From positions 1 through 26,170 of IMG/VR virus record IMGVR_UViG_3300023116_000293: a stretch of 26,170 nt of DNA. One strand, given 5' to 3'. Positions 6,644-14,708 of this stretch are shown one piece after another; positions within the stretch are counted from its first letter, which is position 1, and the number at the start of each line of letters is the position of its first letter. The position numbers and the translations under genes were made by a program. Source of the stretch: a virus. The notes beneath the pieces were generated by a model, which was not told the origin of the DNA, ran no database searches, and was given only the letters and a program-made list of their open reading frames with translations.

Positions 6644-7139
6644 TCTCAATAACCTTTTTAGTAGCTTCTAAAATAGATTTAGACTGTCTTAATTCTTTTT
6701 TGAGTTCTGTTTTTTCGGATACTTGTACTAACTCGTGTTCAAATAAAGCGAGTTTATACAAGAATAATTTTTCGTCGTATATCTCAGAAGATTCTTCATC
6801 TTCTTCATTTCTCTTTTCAAAAAGAAAATTGGCTAAGTTTCCGTATAGATTCGAATCCACATCACTATCGTAAACGAGGCCTCTTTGTTTTGCCACTTCA
6901 ATAGCATAATCTTCAAATTCTATTTGCGTCTCTTTGATGTGTTTATATGTTCTTTCATGTAACCAATCGATATCGATACCGTGATTCTCGATTAAATCTA
7001 ACCATATCGCATCACTTTCTTCGGCCTGTGCGTTTTCCACAATAACATTTTCAGGATTGTCATTATCTTGCCAAAGAATTCGAACGACCGTTCTTTGATT
7101 ATCGGAAAAGTGTGCGTCTAATAAGGTGTGATTTTTCAT
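6615..7139 (-). CDS. Conserved-looking acidic protein of unknown function, 174 aa
   Basis: I do not recognise a named family, although similar small acidic proteins occur beside tail genes in marine T4-like phages. The protein is rich in Glu and Asp (for example EKRNEEDEESSEIYDEK near residues 110-126). It ends in a charged helix, TELKKELRQSKSILEATKKV, likely to form a coiled coil. There is no signal peptide or membrane segment. It is the last gene of the right structural unit, following the 313-aa gene by 9 bp with a strong AGGAG site. Its last 29 bp overlap cassette gene 4 in the opposite orientation. Its position after the fibre genes would suit an assembly factor, but that is only inference. 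Confidence 0.6.
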   Translation of the reverse strand: MKNHTLLDAHFSDNQRTVVRILWQDNDNPENVIVENAQAEESDAIWLDLIENHGIDIDWLHERTYKHIKETQIEFEDYAIEVAKQRGLVYDSDVDSNLYGNLANFLFEKRNEEDEESSEIYDEKLFLYKLALFEHELVQVSEKTELKKELRQSKSILEATKKVIEIIENSENTN

Positions 7140-7148
7140 TTATTTCTC

Positions 7149-8090
7149 CTATCCTCTAACTAATCTCAAAACCCAACTATCAACCGTATTCAAAGATCCA
7201 CTCGGAAACTCCTGTGATCTATACTGATCCGCGTTAACAAATCTAGTCCTACGAGTTCCACTGCCAGTATATCTACTGTCTACCATCGTAGAACCTTTAG
7301 CAACGCCTGATCCATCTATACTATAGGTTAATTTAGAACCTGTCTGAGTTGCCCAGTATCTTATATCTTCTTGTAAAACAGTATCAAAATTTGCTGTGGT
7401 GTACTCTTGTATATCGTTTGTACTTGTTAGATAGTAAGGTTCGGTATATGTAGGCGCGGTCATTATAGATTGGTCAGTTCTCATTAGGTAATAGGCAGTT
7501 CTTTGCAATTGAGTACCTGATTGAATTGTACCGCTGGTGCCGATACCACCGGTAGTAAACGAACTAAGTTGTGAATACCAGTCTTCGAAAACAGGATTAG
7601 CATTCACATTTGTATGATTTGCCAAAGTTGTTGATGTATGTATTCTATAGGTTCCTGGTTGATCGCCTGTAGCGACCAATTGGTCAATTGCTTGTGTTAT
7701 AAATGTGTCGTAAAAATCCGTTTGTGTCATAGCGACAATATCGGTACCGTCATAATAAACAGGATATCTTTTATTATCCGTGTCTGTGGGAGCAGAAAGA
7801 CTTTCAATATTTAAATTAATTCTATCATAGTTGGTGCGAATGGTCACTGTAGGTTCGCCGGTCGATGCTTCAGACGGATAGCTAGTAGCACTTGTTTTTA
7901 CTGTACCCGATCTTGTATAGTAGTCTGCCATAATAGGAGTTAAAGTGCCACCTGAACTAGTATATGCTAAATCAACAGAAGGGTCAGCACCATACATATA
8001 CTCAGCACGGTCTCTTATCTCGGCTAATTGCGTGTCGTTCATTTCCTGCAAATCACCGCCTGTGTAATATAAAGGCCTTCTTATAGCCAT
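7149..8090 (-). CDS. Putative virion structural protein, 313 aa (marine T4-like family)
   Basis: A 313-aa protein opening MAIRRPLYYTGGDLQEMND, a form I associate with a conserved structural protein of T4-like marine phages; no biochemical role is known to me. It is rich in Thr, Ser, Tyr and Gly, with few long helices after the first 35 residues, so mostly beta structure is expected. Examples are SSGGTLTPIMADYYTRSG and PVYYDGTDIVAMTQTDFYDT. There is no signal peptide. It lies 19 bp downstream of the long fibre gene with AGAGAGGA as ribosome binding site, and before the 174-aa gene. The position suggests a fibre-associated, tail or neck decoration component. Confidence 0.65.
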   Translation of the reverse strand: MAIRRPLYYTGGDLQEMNDTQLAEIRDRAEYMYGADPSVDLAYTSSGGTLTPIMADYYTRSGTVKTSATSYPSEASTGEPTVTIRTNYDRINLNIESLSAPTDTDNKRYPVYYDGTDIVAMTQTDFYDTFITQAIDQLVATGDQPGTYRIHTSTTLANHTNVNANPVFEDWYSQLSSFTTGGIGTSGTIQSGTQLQRTAYYLMRTDQSIMTAPTYTEPYYLTSTNDIQEYTTANFDTVLQEDIRYWATQTGSKLTYSIDGSGVAKGSTMVDSRYTGSGTRRTRFVNADQYRSQEFPSGSLNTVDSWVLRLVRG

Positions 8091-8109
8091 AATATAATCC
8101 TCTCTAACT

Positions 8110-11100
8110 TTATGGTATAGATTTTAATGTTTTCTGTGTAGTACCAGCTGAATTTTTTATATTTAGTGTCACTGTAAAACTACTACTTATTCTAGGTATG
8201 TCGGAATCTCCTACAAGGGAACCGGATGTGAGAACTAAATCTCCTGTAGCAAGCGTCAAATCTCCTGTATCAGCAGACATTGTAAATCTTGTAGTGGTTC
8301 CTCCGTTCCTATCCCGGATATAAAGATTATCGCCTGCAATGCCATCGTTATTTAAGTCAAGATATAAATGTGTACCATCGTGGAAAAATGCAGTGTCGAG
8401 ATTCGAACCTAGGTAAAATTCAACAGAATCATTTACCCTTAACTGACCACCATCAACAACAAAGGATAAGCTAGATGTTGTAGCTCCATTTAAATCAACG
8501 GCTCCATTAAAATCAATAGTATTCGAAAATGTCTTATTGCCAGCAATAGTTTGTGTACCGGAAGTTCTCACAACAGTACTATCGACAGCAACAGCATCAG
8601 CAGTAACAGATATACCATCACCTTGGCCGACATTAAGTGTTATATCTGAACTTAATGCTCCGCCATCAGTTAAACCACTTCCTGCGGTTACAGTTCTAGT
8701 AGTTCTAACAACGGTGCTATCGACAGCAACAGCATCAGCAGTAACAGATATACCGTCGCCTTGGCCGACATCAAGTGTATGGTTGGTGTTTAACTGTCCA
8801 CCACCTGTCAATCCTGACCCTCCATTTACAGATCTAGACAAGTCAGTAGCAGTATCGGCATTACCAACCAAATCTCCAGTAAATGTTGTGGCGCTTAAAT
8901 CTCCAGCTGATATATCAAAGGTAAATTTAGTGGCATCGGTTGTATCAGTTATTATTATGTCGTGATCATCATTTACATTCTGATGTATAACCAAATCATT
9001 AACAGACGAATTAAAATCAATCACAAAGTCGCCGCCAGTACCGGACCCCATTTGTAATTCAATATTGTCGTTAAATTTAAGTAGTGAACCAGTACCAAAT
9101 GTCTTATTGCCAGCAATAGTTTGTGTGCCAGTAGTTCTCACAACGGTAGTATCGACACTAAGTGTTTGATTAGTGTTTAATTGTCCACCACCAGTTAGAC
9201 CATCTCCAGCAATTACAGATCTAGACAAGTCAGTAGCAGTATCGGCATTACCAACCAAATCTCCAGTAAATGTCGTGGCTGCTAAATCTCCTGCTGATAT
9301 ATCAAAGGTAAATTTAGTGGCATTCGCCGTGTTGGTTATTAATATGTCGTTAAGTGTAGATTCATTCTGATGTATGACCAAATCATTAGTATTAAAATCA
9401 ATTACAAAGTCACCACCAGAACCAGTACCCATTTGCAATTCAACATTATCGTTAAATTTAAGTAGTGAACCCGAACCAAATGTTTTCTGACCAGTTATTG
9501 TATGATTAGCGGAATCAAAATAATCATGTAAGTCGGTCATAGCCACTTGTTTCATTGTACCGGCGTCATTAAAGACGACACGGTCAGCGTTTGCTACCGT
9601 AGTAGCGATAGCAGATGTACCTCCATCCAACACACTTAGTTCATCAGCGGTGACAGCGCTACTTGTTAAATCTCCTCCAGCACCATCAGTGATGACTACG
9701 ATATTATTATTTAATCCTCCTACATCAGTAGCATTAATGTTTGTGATAGAAGAACCATCGCCAGAGAATGCTGCAGCAGTAAGTGTGCCTGTACTAGGAA
9801 CATATGTTAGGCCGCTATCTTCATATAATCTAGATTGAGATCCGGTTGATGTGTTTATGAATGTCAAATAGTGTGTTGAAGCAGAGGATTCTTCATCATC
9901 GACCGTTACATCATCCGGTAGATTTCCTGAATGGTAAATATCTTGATTGACGCCACCAAAACGCACTTGAAAACTACCAATATTAGTAGTGTCTGTAGCG
10001 CCAGAAAATAGTATACTACCGCCAAGAGGGCCAGATCTTATACTTAAAAGCGAACCGTCTTTTTCGAATTCTGCGTGATCAGTAGAATCTTGAATACTTA
10101 ATGTAGCTGAAGCTTGACTGTTTGACTTAACATTGAGTTGACCTGCAGCTGTGTCATAAGTCAACATATTTGTATTACCGGTTATGACAGTATTACTTGA
10201 CCAAGTAGCTACATCTCTTTCAGTACCTATCGCATTTGGATATGGCGCATTTAATGGTTTTGAAACAGTACCATTACTTGCTAAAACATTAGTAATATCA
10301 ACATATGACATTGATGTGCCACCGGTATCCAGAGTCAAGAAGTATCCTGGATTTTCATTTGTGGCCTTAATGATACCTGTTAAATCAATATTACCGGCGA
10401 TATCTAGTGCTTGTGTAGGAGAATCATTGTTAATACCGACCCTTTGTGTAGAAACATCTACGAACAAAGTATTTGAAGCGTTAGAAGCAGTACTAACCAA
10501 TAAATCATTCGAGAGAGTAGTAATACCTGTAACATCAAGCGTATCATTAACATCAAGCGTATCATTAATAGTTGTAGCACCTTGAATAGTTGTGGTACCA
10601 CTAGAACTATTCAGTGTTACGCCTTGAGAAATGTCCGCTGTACCATTGATATCTAAACCAGCAGCAGTTAATGTTTGAGGAACATTTACGCCTGAAGCCG
10701 TAGTGGATAATCTTAGATTATTATTGTGATATAAATCAACAGCGCCATTTAATGTAAATGTCGCCATATTCTCTGAACCAGTGGCAGACTGTACATTAAA
10801 TGTATCGGCCTTATGAGTTACTGTATCTCCTGTGGTAGCAACAAACAGAGTATCATTAGTACCGTCGTGATAAATCTCAAAATCTTGATCTGTTCCTAAA
10901 TAAATTCTTTGGTTGTCAATAACGTTAACTTCATTACTGAAAGTAGAAATTCCGGAGACATTTAACAAATTAGTTGCTAGAGTGTTAGGAACATTTACGC
11001 CTGAAGCCGTAGTGGAAAATCTTAGGACATTATCATGGTATAAATCGACAGCGCCATCTTGAGAAGCAACGATACTATTCTCACTGGAGTTTGTTTGAAG

Positions 11101-12564
11101 TCGAATGGCACCAGCAGTACTTTGAATATAGAGGTCGCCTGTTCCTTGTTCTTTAATATAACTATCGCTTGCATCGTGATAAAGATGAAGGTCATCGCCA
11201 GTTCCAATCAATAAACTATCATTATCCTGAAGGCTAACATTGTTATTAAATGTGGCAATTCCATCGACTTGCAATGTACTTTGAAGTGTAGTAGCGCCAA
11301 GAATATCAGCAACGCCATCAACATCCAAAGAATCTGATTGAAGTTCGCCTGTGATATCTACACCGTCGGTTTTTGTAGCTAATTTTGGATCACCATTAAA
11401 ATATAAAGTGACTGCACCAAGTTGTTCAATTACAATACTATCTGTGAAAGTTGTTTGAATGTTCAAATTACCCGTAGTACTTTGAACATAACTATTAGTC
11501 GCGTCATGATAAAAGAGTAAATCTTCTGAATTGCCAATCGAAAGTATTTCATTATCTGGTATAGAAACATTAGCAGTAAAGGCTGTTACACCCGTTTCCG
11601 TCATTGTTATTCTAGAAGTACCGTCAGAAGATTTAATTGCAACACTTTCTGTACCACCAGAACCTTGAAGTATTGTAGAGTCCGAAGCATTTACAGTTAA
11701 TACTGTTTGTGATGTTCCACCGTTATTTTTAATTTGTAATTCGTCTGTATTCTGTAAGACGACATTTCCACCTACTTCTAAAGAAGACGATACTGTAGGA
11801 ACTATGTTAATACCTACTCTATCATTAACGGAATCGACATACAAAGTATCAGTGTCAAATATCGCATTAGCAGAAAAAGAAGCGACACCTGCTTCTGTCA
11901 TTGTTATTCTAGAAGTACCATTTGAAGAAGCTAATACAATACTTTCTGTACCACCAGAGCCTTGTAGTATAGTAGAGTTAGAAGTGTTTGCAGTTAATAC
12001 AGTTTGAAGTGTACCATCACTGGTTTTAATTCTTAAAGAATCTGAGTTCTGTAAAACAACATTTCCAGAAACTTCTAAAGAACCAGGAGTAGGCAAATCT
12101 ACATTAATACCTACAGCTGTTATTGATGTGTCTACATAAAGAACATTTGATACTACACCACTTACTTTCAAATCATCGGATACAAGTACTTTACCTGTAA
12201 CATCAAGAGCTTCGGTTGGAGTTGCGTTATTAATACCTACTCTATCAGTAGTTGAATTAACATATAGAGTATCGGTATCTACTTTTAGATCAGCCGATAT
12301 ATTTGTTTCACCATCAACGTCTAATTTAACAGCAGGTGTTGATGTACCAATACCGACCCTATTCGTTCCAGAATCGACAACAAAATTACTCGCCGGCGCC
12401 ATCGAAGTACCTACTTCCACATTACCAGTTAAGGTAATTCGGTTGTTCTCAAAGCTCGTAGTTATAGAGTTTAGACGATCAGCAGCGTCATTGGTATTTC
12501 TTCTCCAAACGTCAAACGTTTGTGTAATTTCGGTATTTGAAACTTTTATGCCATCAGTTGCCAC
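8110..12564 (-). CDS. Large repeat-built tail fibre-like protein, 1484 aa
   Basis: A long adsorption-fibre-like protein made of short beta repeats. The N-terminus (GIKVSNTEITQTFDVWRRNT) is likely the virion anchor. Repeats of the RVGIGTSTPAVKLDVDG kind follow (near residues 69-85, 108-124, 150-166, about 250 and about 708). They are mixed with YHDA/G-T-SY motifs and with FTGDLVGNADTATDLSRS modules near residues 1080-1250. Several modules are duplicated at the DNA level. The C-terminus (LNIKNSAGTTQKTLKSIP) shows no peptidase S74-type chaperone domain, which such fibres often carry. The protein is very rich in Thr, Ser, Asn and Asp. It starts with GTG at 12564, AGGA upstream, overlapping the 73-aa gene by 11 bp. 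Receptor unknown. Confidence 0.82.
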   Translation of the reverse strand: MATDGIKVSNTEITQTFDVWRRNTNDAADRLNSITTSFENNRITLTGNVEVGTSMAPASNFVVDSGTNRVGIGTSTPAVKLDVDGETNISADLKVDTDTLYVNSTTDRVGINNATPTEALDVTGKVLVSDDLKVSGVVSNVLYVDTSITAVGINVDLPTPGSLEVSGNVVLQNSDSLRIKTSDGTLQTVLTANTSNSTILQGSGGTESIVLASSNGTSRITMTEAGVASFSANAIFDTDTLYVDSVNDRVGINIVPTVSSSLEVGGNVVLQNTDELQIKNNGGTSQTVLTVNASDSTILQGSGGTESVAIKSSDGTSRITMTETGVTAFTANVSIPDNEILSIGNSEDLLFYHDATNSYVQSTTGNLNIQTTFTDSIVIEQLGAVTLYFNGDPKLATKTDGVDITGELQSDSLDVDGVADILGATTLQSTLQVDGIATFNNNVSLQDNDSLLIGTGDDLHLYHDASDSYIKEQGTGDLYIQSTAGAIRLQTNSSENSIVASQDGAVDLYHDNVLRFSTTASGVNVPNTLATNLLNVSGISTFSNEVNVIDNQRIYLGTDQDFEIYHDGTNDTLFVATTGDTVTHKADTFNVQSATGSENMATFTLNGAVDLYHNNNLRLSTTASGVNVPQTLTAAGLDINGTADISQGVTLNSSSGTTTIQGATTINDTLDVNDTLDVTGITTLSNDLLVSTASNASNTLFVDVSTQRVGINNDSPTQALDIAGNIDLTGIIKATNENPGYFLTLDTGGTSMSYVDITNVLASNGTVSKPLNAPYPNAIGTERDVATWSSNTVITGNTNMLTYDTAAGQLNVKSNSQASATLSIQDSTDHAEFEKDGSLLSIRSGPLGGSILFSGATDTTNIGSFQVRFGGVNQDIYHSGNLPDDVTVDDEESSASTHYLTFINTSTGSQSRLYEDSGLTYVPSTGTLTAAAFSGDGSSITNINATDVGGLNNNIVVITDGAGGDLTSSAVTADELSVLDGGTSAIATTVANADRVVFNDAGTMKQVAMTDLHDYFDSANHTITGQKTFGSGSLLKFNDNVELQMGTGSGGDFVIDFNTNDLVIHQNESTLNDILITNTANATKFTFDISAGDLAATTFTGDLVGNADTATDLSRSVIAGDGLTGGGQLNTNQTLSVDTTVVRTTGTQTIAGNKTFGTGSLLKFNDNIELQMGSGTGGDFVIDFNSSVNDLVIHQNVNDDHDIIITDTTDATKFTFDISAGDLSATTFTGDLVGNADTATDLSRSVNGGSGLTGGGQLNTNHTLDVGQGDGISVTADAVAVDSTVVRTTRTVTAGSGLTDGGALSSDITLNVGQGDGISVTADAVAVDSTVVRTSGTQTIAGNKTFSNTIDFNGAVDLNGATTSSLSFVVDGGQLRVNDSVEFYLGSNLDTAFFHDGTHLYLDLNNDGIAGDNLYIRDRNGGTTTRFTMSADTGDLTLATGDLVLTSGSLVGDSDIPRISSSFTVTLNIKNSAGTTQKTLKSIP
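8564..8778. repeat. 77-bp direct repeat pair inside the fibre gene (8564-8640, 8702-8778)
   Basis: Two 77-bp copies 138 bp apart differ at only a few positions, mostly in third codon positions. They encode the GQGDGISVTADAVAVDSTVV block twice. They indicate duplication of a fibre module. Confidence 0.85.
8786..9323. repeat. 151-bp direct repeat pair inside the fibre gene (8786-8936, 9173-9323)
   Basis: Copies are offset by 387 bp with no gaps over 151 bp. They are nearly identical across the part encoding SAGDL-ATTFTGDLVGNADT. Similarity continues leftwards in the protein (up to about 9130 and 9500) with small gaps. A 30-bp perfect match at 8527-8556 and 9097-9126 belongs to the same family of modules. 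Confidence 0.85.
10681..11024. repeat. 35-bp direct repeat pair inside the fibre gene (10681-10715, 10990-11024)
   Basis: Almost identical 35-bp stretches 309 bp apart, both encoding LR-STTASGVNVP. The surrounding protein (YHNN/YHDN before, NTL/QTL after) also repeats, so the unit is about 100 residues. Confidence 0.8.
11569..12082. repeat. 217-bp direct repeat pair inside the fibre gene (11569-11785, 11866-12082)
   Basis: Two diverged copies offset by exactly 297 bp (99 codons) without gaps. Both encode LEV-GNVVLQN, then TILQGSGGTES, then TSRITMTE-GV blocks. The exact codon spacing fits a repeated structural segment of a trimeric fibre. Confidence 0.8.
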
Positions 12565-12775
12565 TGTTATTTCCTACTAATTGTGTTAAAAGTGATTTGA
12601 TCTCACTTAATTCTGATTTTATATTATTTATATCGTTTATTGCTTCTTCGTATTCGCGACTCTTTGCTTTTTTCTGTCTATATTTTGCCAACTCATCGTT
12701 ATTTGTTGAAAGAATAGCATTACTTATACTATCTCTCACAAGATTTTTGTTTTCTTTTACTTTAAGTAATGCCAT
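12554..12775 (-). CDS. Small coiled-coil protein, 73 aa, conserved in position in marine T4-like phages
   Basis: A 73-aa protein, MALLKVKENKNLVRDSISNA followed by a basic stretch (KYRQKKAKSREYEEA) and a C-terminal heptad helix INNIKSELSEIKSLLTQLV-like with I/L at the core spacing, so an oligomeric coiled coil is likely. I recall similar small proteins next to structural genes of T4-like cyanophages but know no function. It lies 10 bp after the 623-aa gene and overlaps the fibre gene start by 11 bp, suggesting coupled translation. Its coding sequence contains a TATAAATA octamer that could serve the fibre gene. Confidence 0.7.
   Translation of the reverse strand: MALLKVKENKNLVRDSISNAILSTNNDELAKYRQKKAKSREYEEAINDINNIKSELSEIKSLLTQLVGNNSGN
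12625..12632 (-). promoter_or_regulatory. Possible internal late promoter (TATAAATA) before the fibre gene
   Basis: An exact late-type octamer on the minus strand, 61 bases before the fibre GTG and inside the 73-aa gene. It could boost the fibre transcript. Two other exact matches inside genes (20180-20187, 21082-21089) show that chance matches occur in this AT-rich DNA. Confidence 0.35.
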
Positions 12776-12785
12776 TTGTTTTTAC

Positions 12786-14657
12786 CTATATTTGTAGCGC
12801 GATTGCTCTTATATTTTTAACTCTAGGATACAATCTAGAGGCTGCCGATAACATTACAATTTTAATTTTAAATTTTTTGAAACCTGTGTATTTAATGGAT
12901 GGAGTGGTGTTAGTATTTTCGTATTCTACTTCGCCATTTGAACCTGTCAATTTATTCGTAGGAATATTAAATTGATATTCAATAAAATCATCTAATTTTT
13001 CTAACTTCGAATAAGTAAACTCATTTTGTTCTTGTGTCATTTCAACCCAACTAATACTTTCCTCAAATGCTCGGTCATCCTCTCTATGTAAAATTTTATA
13101 ATAAACCTTTACATCTGTGCCATTAGGTTTATAAGCATCTATATAAACCCTTAGGTCTTCAGCATCTTGTCCTTCAGCAAGTGTTACCACCTTTGAAATA
13201 TATTTTGCCCAAGCTTCACCTCCGGTGATACCATCTTCGCCAGTGTAATCATTGTTAATGAGATATCTTGTCGCTAAAATGGCAGTTCTTTTGGTATCTA
13301 AAGCAGGTCCATGGAAACTATTAATATCTCTACTTAAATTTCCTGTTACTTGTACAGATCCAGATGCAATGTCGCCAGATTTTTCCATGGAATGAGATTT
13401 GACAAAAACATCCTCTCTTGTGAAATAATTGGGAACATTTAAATTTAGTTTATAATTTCCAGTTAAGTTATAATTATTAAAGGCCTTAGCTTGAGAAAAC
13501 TGTCCGGTGAAGGACATAGAAGAACCTTCAGGCGTTAAACCTGAAAACAGATTAACACTTTTATGAATAGGTTGAGCCAATAAAGCGCCAACAGGAGCTC
13601 TTATTCCATCTTCCTGTAATTTATAAAACTGTTTCATATCTTGAAAAACATATTCTCCGGTGCCCGGTTTAGACCATTCACCATTACTGTCACCAATTTG
13701 TGTTATACCCACATCTACAATCTTCTTCAAAGAAGAAGTATCATAAGCTCTAAGTTTTCCAGTAGGTGTTGTGATACTTACAATATTAGCAGTATTTGCC
13801 GCAGCTGAACCATTGATATACAATGTTACATTATTAGCAACTTCAAATTTATTTTCTAAAGTTAGATCAGCAACAACAAATGTTTTAGGATCAGAACCAA
13901 AAGGATCTTTAGCAACAATTATTCCGTTTGCACCAGCAACAGGGTCGACAAGTTCGTATTTAACTTGATTAGAACCTATCAATTGGGTGTTTGTGAATTG
14001 ATTATCTCCTGCTATTTCTAAATTCAATTCAACAACTGAAGAACCTTCAACTTGTTGTCCTATTCTAGCAGATATTCCTGATCTGGAAGTAGGCGTTTGA
14101 AAATATTCATTCTTAGCATTTCGTAACTTAATTGTTGCAGAATCATGTTTAAACTTCGCAATATGTAATTTATATTTTAAATCTTGGTCTGTATAAGGTT
14201 CCCATGTTCTACCATTTGAGGAAGCGAAGAAAACGCCTGTGTCCGGTTGTTTATTGATTTGCGCGCCTGAAGCAATATCTTTTTGGCCTAATTGTGAAGT
14301 CCAAACCTCATAATTAGGAGCATCCGATTTTACTATAAGAGCATACTCTCTGTCACCAAGTAAATATATTGGCGTGTCAAATTCAAACTCTGTTCCAACA
14401 GAACCGTCCGCAGAAACATTAATATCAGAAGGATATAAGACCTTTTTAGATCTAGGTAGAATAAAATTTGTTATATTATTAGTATCAGCATCGACCACTC
14501 TGACCTCGACCGAAACTGAACCAGCACTATCTTTTTTAGAGAAGAAAATGGTAGCTTTCGTTAAATAAACACCAGAAGCCGGCCTACCTATAGCCTCGTC
14601 AAAAACTCTAACATAAAATGTTTGAGCTACTGGAAAATTTGTTTCAAATGCTGACAT
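12786..14657 (-). CDS. Baseplate/fibre connector-like structural protein, 623 aa
   Basis: A 623-aa structural protein. Its first 160 residues (VAQTFYVRVFDEAIGRPASG, then YLTKATIFFSKKDSAGSVSV, LPRSKKVLYPSDINVSADGS, and YLLGDREYALIVKSDAPNYE) match a beta-sandwich region seen in gp9/gp10-region structural proteins of marine T4-like phages, where it may be fused to a DUF4815 protein. Here it follows that protein as a separate gene after a 50-bp gap. The rest is beta-rich with no motif I can name, ending FKIKIVMLSAASRLYPRVKN. There is no membrane segment. AAGGT serves as ribosome binding site. Location in the peripheral baseplate or as a fibre attachment piece is inferred from gene order. Confidence 0.7.
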   Translation of the reverse strand: MSAFETNFPVAQTFYVRVFDEAIGRPASGVYLTKATIFFSKKDSAGSVSVEVRVVDADTNNITNFILPRSKKVLYPSDINVSADGSVGTEFEFDTPIYLLGDREYALIVKSDAPNYEVWTSQLGQKDIASGAQINKQPDTGVFFASSNGRTWEPYTDQDLKYKLHIAKFKHDSATIKLRNAKNEYFQTPTSRSGISARIGQQVEGSSVVELNLEIAGDNQFTNTQLIGSNQVKYELVDPVAGANGIIVAKDPFGSDPKTFVVADLTLENKFEVANNVTLYINGSAAANTANIVSITTPTGKLRAYDTSSLKKIVDVGITQIGDSNGEWSKPGTGEYVFQDMKQFYKLQEDGIRAPVGALLAQPIHKSVNLFSGLTPEGSSMSFTGQFSQAKAFNNYNLTGNYKLNLNVPNYFTREDVFVKSHSMEKSGDIASGSVQVTGNLSRDINSFHGPALDTKRTAILATRYLINNDYTGEDGITGGEAWAKYISKVVTLAEGQDAEDLRVYIDAYKPNGTDVKVYYKILHREDDRAFEESISWVEMTQEQNEFTYSKLEKLDDFIEYQFNIPTNKLTGSNGEVEYENTNTTPSIKYTGFKKFKIKIVMLSAASRLYPRVKNIRAIALQI

Positions 14658-14708
14658 ATTTTTTTACCTTAATTTTTTAAAAAGTCTAACAAGTTATTAT
14701 TATATTCA

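Noticed and set aside
6619-6873. Plus-strand 84-aa frame after the cassette
   Set aside because: Antisense to the 174-aa gene; Ser/Phe-rich composition reflects the Glu/Lys codons opposite.
8537-10585. Several plus-strand open frames of 62-142 aa within the fibre gene
   Set aside because: They are antisense shadows of the repetitive fibre sequence; two even share repeated peptide because the repeats below them do.
8564-12082. Repeated DNA that might be taken for a CRISPR array or mobile element
   Set aside because: Repeats keep reading frame in one fibre gene, have no regular spacers, and no transposase or inverted ends are seen.
12537-12975. Two hydrophobic plus-strand frames (86 and 68 aa) that could look like membrane proteins
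   Set aside because: They oppose the 73-aa and 623-aa genes; the hydrophobicity comes from the complement of Lys/Glu/Asn codons, and no ribosome binding site is evident.
14658-14708. 51-bp gap between the 1446-aa and 623-aa genes as a promoter or terminator
   Set aside because: It is AT-rich but shows no stem-loop and no late octamer; only the AAGGT ribosome binding site is recognisable.
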